From Chryseobacterium sp. ISL-80 (GTDB taxonomy: Bacteria > Bacillota > Bacilli > Bacillales > Cytobacillaceae): 64,000 nucleotides of DNA. Positions 8,643 to 17,006 of the stretch are shown here, piece by piece. Location of the stretch: positions 1 to 64,000 of the forward strand of contig JAGGQZ010000009.1 in NCBI GenBank assembly GCA_018613055.1. The letters run 5' to 3'. The notes under the pieces were generated by a model. It was not told the origin of the DNA and made no database searches. It was given only the letters and a program-made list of their open reading frames with translations. The first letter of the stretch is position 1. The number at the start of each line of letters is the position of its first letter. The position numbers and the translations under genes are program-made.

Positions 8643-9712
8643 TGATGAAAAATTACGATATTGCGGTCATACCTGGCGATGGCATTGGTAAAGAAGTGGT
8701 CCCTGTAGCGTTAAAAGTTTTGGATACGGTTGCAGAGATTCATGGGGGACTAAAATTTAGTTATCAATCCTTTCCCTGGAGCAGTGATTATTATGTAGAA
8801 CACGGTAAGATGATGCCAGAAGATGGATTAAATACACTTAAAAACTTTGATTCTATCTTTCTTGGAGCAATCGGAAACCCCGCTCTTGTACCTGACCATA
8901 TTTCTCTTTGGGGCCTTTTAATCAAAATTAGAAGAGAATTTGAACAATCTATTAATATTCGTCCAGCAAAATATTTTAAAGGCTTAAAATCCCCTCTAGT
9001 CAATCCTAATGACTTTGACTTAATTGTAGTTAGAGAGAATAGTGAAGGCGAGTATAGTGAAGTTGGAGGCAGAATACACAAAGGTGAAGATGAGCTTGCC
9101 GTCCAAAATGCAATATTTACAAGAAAAGGGACAGAACGTGCGATGCACTATGCCTTTGAGCTTGCAAAGAAAAGAAGAGGTCATGTAACCTCTGCTACGA
9201 AATCAAATGGAATTTTCCATTCTATGCCTTTCTGGGATGAAGTTTTTAATGATGTTAAGAAAGACTACAAGGATGTACAAACGGCTGCCTACCATATTGA
9301 TGCCCTTGCAGCATTTTTTGTAACCCGTCCACAAATATTCGATGTGATCGTGGCAAGCAATCTGTTTGGTGATATTTTAACTGACATAGGGGGAGCTATT
9401 ATGGGGAGCATTGGTATAGCCCCTGCAGCCAATATAAACATTAACGGTAAATACCCATCTATGTTTGAGCCTGTTCATGGTTCTGCTCCTGATATCGTTG
9501 GTAAAGGAATCGCAAACCCGATTGGGCAAATATGGACCGCTAAAATGATGCTTGATCATTTCGGCGAAGAAGAGTTAGGCAAAAAGCTTCTTGATGTCAT
9601 TGAGGATGTAACAGAGGACGGAATCAAAACATCTGATATTGGCGGAACATCATCAACAGAAGAGGTTGGAGATGAGATTTGCAGAAGGTTGAAGAAGGCA
9701 GTTTCTGTATAA
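8642..9712 (+). CDS. Tartrate / D-malate dehydrogenase (isocitrate-isopropylmalate family)
   Basis: A 356-residue NAD-dependent beta-decarboxylating dehydrogenase. It starts with AVIPGDGIGKEV and has the DHISLWGLLIKIRREFEQ region characteristic of TtuC/DmlA rather than LeuB. It then shows VRENSEGEYS, and the metal-binding DALAAFFVTRP and SNLFGDILTDIGG. The C-terminal EPVHGSAPDIVGKGIANPIG binds NAD. It converts D-malate or tartrate to pyruvate-level products with CO2 loss. It is the third gene of the GntR-ttdA-ttdB unit and ends at a terminator. Confidence 0.9.
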   Translation: MMKNYDIAVIPGDGIGKEVVPVALKVLDTVAEIHGGLKFSYQSFPWSSDYYVEHGKMMPEDGLNTLKNFDSIFLGAIGNPALVPDHISLWGLLIKIRREFEQSINIRPAKYFKGLKSPLVNPNDFDLIVVRENSEGEYSEVGGRIHKGEDELAVQNAIFTRKGTERAMHYAFELAKKRRGHVTSATKSNGIFHSMPFWDEVFNDVKKDYKDVQTAAYHIDALAAFFVTRPQIFDVIVASNLFGDILTDIGGAIMGSIGIAPAANININGKYPSMFEPVHGSAPDIVGKGIANPIGQIWTAKMMLDHFGEEELGKKLLDVIEDVTEDGIKTSDIGGTSSTEEVGDEICRRLKKAVSV

Positions 9713-9730
9713 ATAAATGAAGTATTGAAA

Positions 9731-9760
9731 AATTCCAGCTCATCAGCTGGAATTTTTTTG
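9731..9760 (+). terminator. Terminator after the dehydrogenase gene
   Basis: AATTCCAGCT (9731-9740) pairs with AGCTGGAATT (9745-9754) over a 4-nt loop, followed by a T7 run. Confidence 0.92.
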
Positions 9761-9836
9761 TCCTTTTAAGCTGTTGAAAAGGGTACCCTTTATGATGATT
9801 GTTACGGTGTGCATATAAGGTGAAACGTATTTAAAC

Positions 9837-9871
9837 AAAAATACAACCGCTGCAGCAATGGCAGCGGTTGT
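9837..9871 (-). terminator. Terminator of the minus-strand TRAP binding-protein operon
   Basis: An 11-bp stem ACAACCGCTGC (9843-9853) / GCAGCGGTTGT (9861-9871). On the minus strand it is followed by ATTTTTGTTT. Confidence 0.85.
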
Positions 9872-9890
9872 AGCGGGTAGTATAATATAA

Positions 9891-10928
9891 TTATTTGCTT
9901 TCAGCGTCCTCAATAATATCTTTGCCGATTTTCTCTGCCCATTCGTTGTACACTGGCTCTAAAGCCTTCTTGAATTCTTCAATTTCTGCTTCTGAAAGCT
10001 CGTTGATTTCTACTTGACCATTTTCTTTAAGCTTTGCTAATGCGTCATCATTAAGCTGTTTCGCCGATTCTCTAGCAAGCTTTGTTCCTTCGTCAATACC
10101 CTTTTGAACAACGGCTTTTGTTTCTTCATTTAAGCCATCCCAGAACTTAGTGTTAGTTAGTAATGCGTAGTCAACGCGTGTATGGCCCATGATTGTCATG
10201 TACTTTTGAACTTCATCAAACTTTTTGGACTCAATGTTGCTAAATGTATTTTCCTGTCCATCGACAGTTCCTTGTTGAAGGGCTGTGTACAGTTCTCCAA
10301 ATGGGATAGAAGCGGATCCAGCACCTACCTGATCATAAATGGCTTCAAGCAATTGTCCGCCTTGTGTACGGATTTTTAAACCTTTTAGATCCTCTGGCTT
10401 AGTGATTGGTTTTTTATCATTTGTCATGTGCTTGGCACCGTTTGGCCACATCGCCTGACCGAGAACACCATCTTTTTCTAATCGCTTAAAGATCTCTTGT
10501 CCTTTTTCTCCATCCCAGAAGGCATTAGCTGCTTCATCTGTTTCGAAAAGGAAAGGCATTGCTGGAATATTGAATCCAGGATCGTTACCAACAAGTTTAG
10601 ACATATCAGGTAAAATAAACTGGACATTGTTTGCTACCAGGTTCTGATATTCATCTTTATCGCCAAATAAAGAGCTGTTTGGGTACACCTGAACTTTGAT
10701 TTTACCACCGGATTCTTTTTCAATGACTTCTTTCATTTTGAGTGCACCCTGGTGCTTTGGTGTATTTTCGGCAACTACGTGGGAAATTTTAATTGTAAGT
10801 TCCTGAACCCCATCACTTTTTGTGCCGCCGCTTTTTCCTTCAGTTTTTTCGGAATTACCGCAGGCTGCCAGGGCGAAGGTTAGTACCAGAGTCAGTGCTG
10901 CCAGCAACAATTTTTTCATTTTCTTCAT
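9891..10928 (-). CDS. TRAP transporter solute-binding lipoprotein (DctP family)
   Basis: A 345-residue extracytoplasmic binding protein. A lipoprotein signal peptide with lipobox LAAC places the acylated Cys at about residue 23. The DctP fold shows HQGALKMKEVIEKESGGKIKVQVYPNS, the substrate-arginine region LKIRTQGG, and PFGELYTALQQGTVDGQENTF. It captures a C4-type organic acid for the DctQM channel encoded divergently at 12206-14022. AAAGGGGGA precedes the ATG. Its first 74 nt overlap the end of the upstream oxidoreductase gene in another frame, which is unusual. Confidence 0.95.
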   Translation of the reverse strand: MKKMKKLLLAALTLVLTFALAACGNSEKTEGKSGGTKSDGVQELTIKISHVVAENTPKHQGALKMKEVIEKESGGKIKVQVYPNSSLFGDKDEYQNLVANNVQFILPDMSKLVGNDPGFNIPAMPFLFETDEAANAFWDGEKGQEIFKRLEKDGVLGQAMWPNGAKHMTNDKKPITKPEDLKGLKIRTQGGQLLEAIYDQVGAGSASIPFGELYTALQQGTVDGQENTFSNIESKKFDEVQKYMTIMGHTRVDYALLTNTKFWDGLNEETKAVVQKGIDEGTKLARESAKQLNDDALAKLKENGQVEINELSEAEIEEFKKALEPVYNEWAEKIGKDIIEDAESK

Positions 10929-11829
10929 TTAAAATCCCCCTTTTTAATAAATAGGATGAGACAAATTTGTTTATTTCCGTATGGTCTGCTTCTTTATCCA
11001 GTGCATTGCTTGCTTCATTGTATTTTTGATATACCATCTCAGGCAGCGAGGTTGCAGCCCCTGAATCTTTAAACAACTGATTGGCCATGCCTATGTCCTT
11101 TTTAATTAGATCAAGGGAGAAGCCGGAGTCATAGGATTCAGTCAAAATAAAGTTTGGAAACTTATATTCAGTTGAACCGCTTCTGCCTGTACTCTGATTG
11201 AAAACATTAATAGCATGCTTAGGTTCTACTCCAAAACTCTCCAGTAATTGGACAGCCTCACAGGATGCTAAAAGGTGAGAGGCAGATAAGTAATTATTGA
11301 TTGCTTTAATTAAGTGGCCGCTTCCTATAGGTCCAACATGGAAGATATTTGTCCCCATGGAACCTAGTAAACGCTTACAATTTTGAAAGTGATCAGCCGT
11401 TCCTCCAGCCATAATGGTTAAAGTCCCATCAACCGCTTTTTTGACTCCTCCACTGACAGGTGCATCGACAAAGTTGATATGATATTGTTTGAGCTTTTTG
11501 TTGTTCTCTCTTGTATCACTTGGATAGGAACTGCTCATGTCAATAATCATAAGTGGCTCATGATTTGCCCTGGCCCGGTGGGTCACATAAGAAATAATAT
11601 CTTCTAATACTTTGTTAACGATCGCTGAAGAGGGCAGCATTAAAATAATGGAGTGAACATCGCTAATCCATTCTTCCAATTTTCCAGTGTTTCCGCCAGC
11701 AGCCCTGAACTCTATCAAGGCGTCCTCATTAACATCTGCTCCAAAAACATTATAATGATTTCTTAAAAGGTTTTTTGCCATTGGCAAGCCCATTTTACCG
11801 AGTCCAATAAAACCGACATTCCCGTTCAT
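10855..11829 (-). CDS. 3-hydroxyisobutyrate dehydrogenase / tartronate-semialdehyde reductase family
   Basis: A 324-residue beta-hydroxyacid dehydrogenase. The N-terminal Rossmann motif is VGFIGLGKMGLPMAKNLL, the substrate loop FVDAPVSGGVKKAVDGTL, and the catalytic-lysine helix GSGHLIKAINNYLSAS. It oxidises or reduces a beta-hydroxy acid with NAD(P). Homologues normally end near residue 295. Here the last about 25 residues are read from the start of the TRAP binding-protein gene in a different frame, so the natural stop appears lost by an indel or point change. It is the first gene of the minus-strand operon. Confidence 0.9.
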   Translation of the reverse strand: MNGNVGFIGLGKMGLPMAKNLLRNHYNVFGADVNEDALIEFRAAGGNTGKLEEWISDVHSIILMLPSSAIVNKVLEDIISYVTHRARANHEPLMIIDMSSSYPSDTRENNKKLKQYHINFVDAPVSGGVKKAVDGTLTIMAGGTADHFQNCKRLLGSMGTNIFHVGPIGSGHLIKAINNYLSASHLLASCEAVQLLESFGVEPKHAINVFNQSTGRSGSTEYKFPNFILTESYDSGFSLDLIKKDIGMANQLFKDSGAATSLPEMVYQKYNEASNALDKEADHTEINKFVSSYLLKRGILNEENEKIVAGSTDSGTNLRPGSLR

Positions 11830-12002
11830 AGGAAAATATCTCCTTTAAACTCTTTATGTAATGAGCAATTGAAACTTTTAGTTACTGCAACGGAAGCAGT
11901 AATTTTCCCAGACTTATCAGCCCTATTGAATCCTTCACTGAGGATTCCTCTTTTTGTTGCCAAATTAAAAAAGTTTCCCTTCACTTTTCGACCTCCCATT
12001 TT

Positions 12003-12015
12003 GGATTTTGGATAC
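12003..12015 (-). promoter_or_regulatory. Operator-like element GTATCCAAAATCC
   Basis: Read on the minus strand it differs by one base from GTATCCAATATCC at 19241. It lies 174 nt before the reductase ATG, where a minus-strand promoter could be. Confidence 0.45.
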
Positions 12016-12170
12016 AAAACAAATGTGACGTGGAGAAAACACAGGTTGTTGAAAACAGTATAACAAATCAACCGAATATTGTGAATACACAAAAAATAAT
12101 AAAAAAATAAAAATTTTCTGTTTATTTTTATTTTAACATCTAGTATATTAAAAAATGATACTAGCATGGA

Positions 12171-12185
12171 TTGGATACAATCCAA
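12171..12185 (+). promoter_or_regulatory. Operator-like palindrome TTGGATACAATCCAA
   Basis: A perfect 15-bp dyad (TTGGAT-ACA-ATCCAA), shorter in the centre than the 13-bp GGATAC-GTATCC form seen elsewhere. It lies immediately upstream of the dctQ ribosome site (AGGAG, 12191-12195), where binding could block transcription elongation or initiation. Confidence 0.5.
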
Positions 12186-12205
12186 AAAAAAGGAGTTGAA
12201 GGGGT

Positions 12206-12757
12206 ATGAAGCTCTTTAAATGGCTCGATCGCATCGAAGAAGGTGCGGCTGGCTTGCTGTTTATGGGAGGAGTCGCAGTAAGTTTGTATGGTGTATTTAC
12301 AAGATATGTATTAAATGCACCAAAGGCATGGGTAACAGAAATTTTTGAATTTTTGCTGGTGTGGGCGATCTTTATTGGTTTTGGTATGGCGCTAAAAGAC
12401 AATCGGCATATTCAAGTTGAACTTCTCTTTGACAAGCTGCCACCTGGTCTAAAAAAAATCGTTGCTGGTATTAGCAATATAATTGGTGCAGGATTTTCCT
12501 TCTACCTTGCTTATTCTTCCATAGAATTGATAACGCTTTCAAAAGAGCAGGGGATAACTACAATTGATGTAGGCATACCGCTATGGATTACTTATCTTGT
12601 ACTTCCTATCGGGATGGGTTTACTGGGGATTTATTTCGTTGTTAAAGCATACCGGGCATTCAAGGGAGATAAACGGGAGATTACCGGAGAGCTAGAAACT
12701 CTTTATGAAGAGATGAAAGAATTAACTACAGAAGAGCAGAAGGAAGTGGGAGCATGA
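12206..12757 (+). CDS. TRAP transporter small membrane subunit (DctQ family)
   Basis: A 183-residue four-helix membrane protein. TM segments lie at about 12-32, 45-63, 85-105 and 125-147, with the DctQ signature NAPKAWVTEIFEFLLVWAIFIGF...NRHIQVELLFDKLP. It forms the integral-membrane complex with DctM. It overlaps dctM by 4 nt (ATGA). The cognate binding protein is encoded on the other strand, 1.3 kb to the left. Confidence 0.94.
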   Translation: MKLFKWLDRIEEGAAGLLFMGGVAVSLYGVFTRYVLNAPKAWVTEIFEFLLVWAIFIGFGMALKDNRHIQVELLFDKLPPGLKKIVAGISNIIGAGFSFYLAYSSIELITLSKEQGITTIDVGIPLWITYLVLPIGMGLLGIYFVVKAYRAFKGDKREITGELETLYEEMKELTTEEQKEVGA

Positions 12758-14022
12758 GTCCTGTCTTAGTGTTATTTTTGGTTTTCGCCGTTCTTTGTCT
12801 TATAAGAGTGCCAATTGCGGTTAGCCTGGGGCTTTCAAGTATAGTGGCTCTGTCTATGGTCGATTTTACGCTATATACAGTTATCCAAAAAATGTTTAAC
12901 TCTTTAAACTCTGCAACTTTAATGGCGATTCCTGGATTCGTATTTGCAGGAATTATCATGTCAAAAGGCGGGATTTCATACCATCTTATTGAGGCGTTGA
13001 AATCCTGGGTAGGCCATATCCGCGGCGGGCTGGCTGTTGTTACGATCCTTGCTTGTATGATATTTGCAGCGATTTCCGGATCCAGTCCTGCAACAGCTGC
13101 AGCAATTGGAAGTATTATGATTCCGGGAATGGTTAAAGCAGGCTACAGCAAGCGATATGCTATGGGACTGGTTGCAGCATCAGGGACACTTGGGATTCTT
13201 ATTCCTCCATCAATTCCATTAATTATTTATGCATCTGTGGCAGAAGAGTCTGTTGGCAAGCTGTTTGCTGCTGGTATCATCCCAGGTTTATTGCTGGGCG
13301 GAATTTTGTTGGTTTCGGCGATTATTAATGCAAGGATCAATAATTATGGTAAATTGCCTAAGGAGTCTATGGATGTTCGCTTGAAAAAGAATTATAAAGC
13401 AATCTGGGGTTTCCTTCTTCCGGTTATAATTCTTGGAGGAATTTATTCAGGTATTGTAACACCAACTGAAGCAGCTTTCGTTTCATGTTTCTATGGAATT
13501 ATTGTTTCAGTATTTATTTATAAGGAAATGTCATTCCATAAATTTAGAGAAGTACTCAAGGAATCGATCAATATAACTTCTATGATTTTCCTGGTAATTG
13601 CTTCTGCGATGATTTTCGGGATGTTTTTAACAACTGAACAAGTTCCGCAAAGTTTTGCAACATGGATTGAAGCTAGTACTACAAATAAATGGATCTTTAT
13701 GATTGGTGTCAATTTAATGTTCTTCGTACTGGGAATGTTCCTGGAAGCTGTAGCGATTATCCTGATCACACTTCCAATTTTGCTTCCGGTATTAGTAATG
13801 TTTGATATTAATATCATTCACTTTGCCATCATTATGACAATCAATATGGAGTTGGCCATGATTACACCTCCAGTCGGATTGAACCTGTTTGTTGTAAGCG
13901 GTATCACAAGGGAAAAAGTCGGGGAAGTGGTAAGAGGAGTTCTTCCTTTCTTTGCTCTAATGATATTAGCCCTTGTATTGGTCGTAATATTCCCGCAGAT
14001 TTCGCTGTTTTTAGCGAAATAA
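12754..14022 (+). CDS. TRAP transporter large permease (DctM family)
   Basis: A 422-residue permease with about 12 hydrophobic segments. Family hallmarks are the AAISGSSPATAAAIGSIMIPGM region, GYSKRYAMGLVAASGTLGILIPPSIPLIIYA and the repeated helical-hairpin motif MELAMITPPVGLNLFVVSG near the C-terminus, which build the sodium and substrate sites. It imports organic acids delivered by DctP using the sodium gradient. Coupled to dctQ; a GntR gene follows 35 nt later. Confidence 0.95.
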   Translation: MSPVLVLFLVFAVLCLIRVPIAVSLGLSSIVALSMVDFTLYTVIQKMFNSLNSATLMAIPGFVFAGIIMSKGGISYHLIEALKSWVGHIRGGLAVVTILACMIFAAISGSSPATAAAIGSIMIPGMVKAGYSKRYAMGLVAASGTLGILIPPSIPLIIYASVAEESVGKLFAAGIIPGLLLGGILLVSAIINARINNYGKLPKESMDVRLKKNYKAIWGFLLPVIILGGIYSGIVTPTEAAFVSCFYGIIVSVFIYKEMSFHKFREVLKESINITSMIFLVIASAMIFGMFLTTEQVPQSFATWIEASTTNKWIFMIGVNLMFFVLGMFLEAVAIILITLPILLPVLVMFDINIIHFAIIMTINMELAMITPPVGLNLFVVSGITREKVGEVVRGVLPFFALMILALVLVVIFPQISLFLAK

Positions 14023-14057
14023 ATCTACACATTTACAACATGTCTGAGGAGTTTTCT

Positions 14058-14702
14058 ATGAATCAAGTGAAAAATTTTCATACATTACAAGAAAAAGTGA
14101 CAGATATGATAAGAGAATCAATTTTCACACAGGTGTATAAGCCTGGTGAAAGACTGATTCAGGATGAACTGGCATCAAGGTTTGGAGTGAGCAGGATGCC
14201 GGTTAGAGAAGCATTGCGTTGCCTGGAAAGAGAAGGACTGGTAGCGTTTCTTCCCCATAAAGGAGCCCAGGTAATCGGCTTCAGAAGGGAAGATATAGAA
14301 GAACTGTATTATTTGAGAGCTCTGCTGGAAGGCATAACTGTTCAAAAGTCGATGAATTTTCTTACTAAAAAAGACAGAACAGAACTGAGCCTTTTGGTTG
14401 AAAAAATGGATCATGATATTGAAAACAATGATCAGGATTCTTTTATCAGTCATAACCACCAGTTTCATCTGTTGCTCCAAAAGGGTTGCAATTGGAAAAA
14501 GATAAAACTGCTGACAAAAGAGTTTATCGAAGGATACCCGGCTCATGTTCCAAGTCTAATACCAAAAACAATGATTGTTTCAAACGAAGAGCATAAAAGA
14601 ATGCTTCAAGCATTAGAATTAAAGGATCCGATCATGTTGAGGCAGCTTGTAGAAAATCACATCATGAGGGCAGGAAATGCGCTTACTCAAGTAATTGAGT
14701 AG
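14058..14702 (+). CDS. GntR-family regulator, FCD domain (second of three)
   Basis: A 214-residue regulator. The winged helix is at about 10-75 (GERLIQDELASRFGVSRMPVREALRCLEREG) and the FCD domain follows. ATG at 14058 is preferred over 14040 because GAGGAG lies 6 nt before it, inside the longer frame. It resembles the third regulator (18558-19220) closely, sharing SRMPxREAxRxLExEGL, PHKGAxV, MxxQSxNxLT and GNxLxxxIE-like tails, so the two look like paralogues. Either may bind the GGATAC-type elements, one of which lies 21 nt after its stop. Confidence 0.93.
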   Translation: MNQVKNFHTLQEKVTDMIRESIFTQVYKPGERLIQDELASRFGVSRMPVREALRCLEREGLVAFLPHKGAQVIGFRREDIEELYYLRALLEGITVQKSMNFLTKKDRTELSLLVEKMDHDIENNDQDSFISHNHQFHLLLQKGCNWKKIKLLTKEFIEGYPAHVPSLIPKTMIVSNEEHKRMLQALELKDPIMLRQLVENHIMRAGNALTQVIE

Positions 14703-14722
14703 GCAATTCCTTCAATATAATC

Positions 14723-14735
14723 GGATCCAATATCC
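14723..14735 (+). promoter_or_regulatory. Operator element GGATCCAATATCC before the lyase gene
   Basis: A member of the island's 13-bp family, ending 2 nt before the GGAGG ribosome site of the CitE-like gene. No good -35 is visible at the expected distance, so it may act as a roadblock or on an internal promoter. Confidence 0.6.
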
Positions 14736-14749
14736 ATGGAGGAGAAAAA

Positions 14750-15610
14750 ATGCCGCCAAAACGTTCGTACTTATTTGTTCCAGCTACATCAGAAAGAATG
14801 TTGGAGAAAGCTGTATCAAGCAATGCAGACAGTATCATATTTGATTTGGAAGATGCTGTGGCAATTAATGAAAAAGAGATTGCAAGAGAGCGGGCTAAAA
14901 ACTATTTATTAAACCATCCAGCTGACAAAGATGTCTATATTCGAATCAATGATTTTACAACAGAGTATTGGAGAAAAGATGCAGTTAGCTCCGTTGTATC
15001 GGGAGCCAAGGGAATTATTGTCCCAAAAGCTGAAAGCGCAGCGAATATGAAAGTGATATGCCAATTAATCCTGGAAGAGTTAGAAAGAACGGGGAAATCT
15101 AATCTGCAATTTGAAGTATTGCCTTTAATTGAAACAGCACGAGGTGTTCATTTTGCTTATGAAATTGCTAACTCTCACCACTTAATCAAAAGACTTGTAT
15201 TTGGATCTATTGATTATTCACTTGATGTTGATTGTGAATTGACAGATGGCGGTGAGGAGCTTTACTTTGCAAGGTCCCAGATTGTAAATGCCTCAAGGGC
15301 AGCAGGGATCGGAAGTCCGGTAGATGCAGTATATCCGGATCTTGCAAACGAAGAGGGTTTAAACAGGGAAGCAGTTCGAGCAAGAATTTCAGGATTTAAA
15401 GCGAAGCTGGCCATCCATCCAAAACAATTAAATGTAATTCACAATGTTTTCACTCCAGGAGAAAAAGAACTTGAAGAAGCCAGGGAGATCGTCACTGCCT
15501 TTGAGACGGCAGAGCAAAATGGCAGCGCCTCCATCTCCGTTCGCAATAAACTAGTTGATTACCCAGTATATAAAAAAGCCAAAAGCCTTTTACAGTATTC
15601 AGCATTATAG
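14750..15610 (+). CDS. CitE-like CoA-ester lyase (HpcH/HpaI family)
   Basis: A 286-residue TIM-barrel lyase. Motifs are RSYLFVPATSERMLEKA, DSIIFDLEDAV (magnesium-binding acid), YIRIND, a GIIVPKAES strand, VLPLIETARGVHFAYEIA, and the late KLAIHPKQLNVIHNVF. These features fit malyl-CoA, citramalyl-CoA or beta-methylmalyl-CoA lyases, which cleave a hydroxyacyl-CoA to acetyl- or propionyl-CoA and a keto acid. There are no citrate lyase alpha or gamma genes, so citrate lyase is unlikely. The SucCD-like ligase at 19273-21390 could supply the CoA ester. Confidence 0.88.
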   Translation: MPPKRSYLFVPATSERMLEKAVSSNADSIIFDLEDAVAINEKEIARERAKNYLLNHPADKDVYIRINDFTTEYWRKDAVSSVVSGAKGIIVPKAESAANMKVICQLILEELERTGKSNLQFEVLPLIETARGVHFAYEIANSHHLIKRLVFGSIDYSLDVDCELTDGGEELYFARSQIVNASRAAGIGSPVDAVYPDLANEEGLNREAVRARISGFKAKLAIHPKQLNVIHNVFTPGEKELEEAREIVTAFETAEQNGSASISVRNKLVDYPVYKKAKSLLQYSAL

Positions 15611-15630
15611 AAGAGGAGAGATTTAAGAAG

Positions 15631-16983
15631 ATGGCAACAGAACAATTGGCTGTAAAAATCAAAAGTACAAGTTACGAACAAATCAGCAAAAATGCTGTTT
15701 ACGAGGCAAAAAGAAGTCTATTAAACTGGCTTGGGGTTGCTATTGGTGCAGCCAACCACGAATCTATGGACAAAGTATTGAATGTTTCTAAATTAATGGA
15801 AAGCAGTCCTCAGGCAACCATTCTTGGCCGAAAAGAAAAAACTGATATGCTTTTCGCAGCATTACTAAATGGGATGTCATCCCATATATATGATTTTGAT
15901 GATACGTTACTTGAAACGGTCCTTCATCCATCTTCGCCTGTATTTCCTGCTGTACTAGCTTTTAGTGAACATCAGAAAAAAACAGGAAAAGATGTTTTAG
16001 AAGCATTTATCATCGGTTGTGAAGTTCAGGCAAGGCTTGCCCTCGCTGTTTATCCGTCCCATTACTGGAGGGGCTGGCATATTACAGGGAGTGTTGGAGG
16101 AATAGGAGCAGCTTCTGCTTTAAGTAAGCTATTAGATCTAGATGAAGAAAGAACTTCATTTGCTATTGGAATTGCGGCAACAGACCCGACTGGATTGAGG
16201 GAAATGTTTGGCACGATGACAAAGCCATACCATCCGGGTAAAGCCGCAATGAATGGAATGCTTGCAGCACTCATTGCTGGAGAAGGATTTACAAGCTCAA
16301 AAAAAGCATTGGAAGCCGAACGAGGATTTATCCAGGTCTTATCAGAGGAAAACAAACTTGAGATCTTGACTGATAATTGGGGAGAAAAATGGGAAATCGA
16401 GAAAAACAGTTATAAACCATTTGCAAGCGGCATTGTAACTCATCCAGCAATTGATGCTATTATCACGATTCAGAAAACCCATAGCTTAAAGGCTGATGAT
16501 GTCGAAGAAATACACATTTCCGGCCACCCGCTTGTTAAGGAACTGACCGGAAAAACAGACTTTACTACAGGGCTTGAAGGCAAATTCAGTGTATTCCACT
16601 GTGTAGCAGCAGGATTCTTTAACTTAAAAGCTGGAGTAAATGAGTTTACGGATGAATTCGTTAATAAACCGGAAGTTAAGGATTTAAGGTCTAAAATTAA
16701 TTTAACAGTTGATGATCGGATCAAAGAAGATCAGGTTCATTTAACGGTGAAGCTAAAGGATGGCAGAGAATTAAGCCACTTTGTTGAGCATGCAATCGGC
16801 AGTATGGATCTGCCTATGACAGACAAGCAATTAATTGAAAAGTTTAAGGATGTAACTGGAGAGATCATTAGCGAAGAAACTCAGGATTTACTAATTGATA
16901 TGGTTTACCGATTTGACGAACTTGAAGATTTGGACACATTCTTTCAGTTGTGCAGACCTGTCGAATCAGCCACCCGTATCTAA
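15631..16983 (+). CDS. MmgE/PrpD family protein (first copy)
   Basis: A 450-residue member of the family containing 2-methylcitrate dehydratase (PrpD), MmgE and cis-aconitate decarboxylase. Family features include LNGMSSHIYDFDDTLLETVLHPSSPVFPA, GCEVQARL, HYWRGWHITGSVGGIGAA, and the lysine/histidine loop TKPYHPGKAAMNG. It should dehydrate or decarboxylate a tricarboxylate-like or methylated acid. A second family member is at 21387. The two differ in the active-site loops (KPYHPGK versus KQLHTAK), so they likely act on different intermediates or isomers. Confidence 0.9.
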   Translation: MATEQLAVKIKSTSYEQISKNAVYEAKRSLLNWLGVAIGAANHESMDKVLNVSKLMESSPQATILGRKEKTDMLFAALLNGMSSHIYDFDDTLLETVLHPSSPVFPAVLAFSEHQKKTGKDVLEAFIIGCEVQARLALAVYPSHYWRGWHITGSVGGIGAASALSKLLDLDEERTSFAIGIAATDPTGLREMFGTMTKPYHPGKAAMNGMLAALIAGEGFTSSKKALEAERGFIQVLSEENKLEILTDNWGEKWEIEKNSYKPFASGIVTHPAIDAIITIQKTHSLKADDVEEIHISGHPLVKELTGKTDFTTGLEGKFSVFHCVAAGFFNLKAGVNEFTDEFVNKPEVKDLRSKINLTVDDRIKEDQVHLTVKLKDGRELSHFVEHAIGSMDLPMTDKQLIEKFKDVTGEIISEETQDLLIDMVYRFDELEDLDTFFQLCRPVESATRI

Positions 16984-17006
16984 GCATAGGAAAGAAGGAG
17001 GGTATA

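Larger units (their letters stand above)
11830..12205. other. Divergent control region between TRAP halves
   Basis: 376 bp between the minus-strand reductase/DctP unit and plus-strand dctQM. On the minus strand GTATCCAAAATCC (12003-12015) matches the island's operator family. A CTAGTAT (12140-12146) / ATACTAG (12158-12164) inverted repeat and TTGGATACAATCCAA (12171-12185) lie just before the dctQ ribosome site. An open minus-strand frame across the region looks non-coding. Confidence 0.6.

Noticed and set aside
11826-12185. 119-codon minus-strand frame in the divergent TRAP control region
   Set aside because: No ribosome site, low-complexity Phe/Lys-rich content, and it overlaps the operator-like elements. 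Best read as the reductase leader.
14750-15610. Citrate lyase beta subunit
   Set aside because: No citrate lyase alpha, gamma (acyl carrier) or ligase genes are nearby; a stand-alone CoA-ester lyase is more likely.
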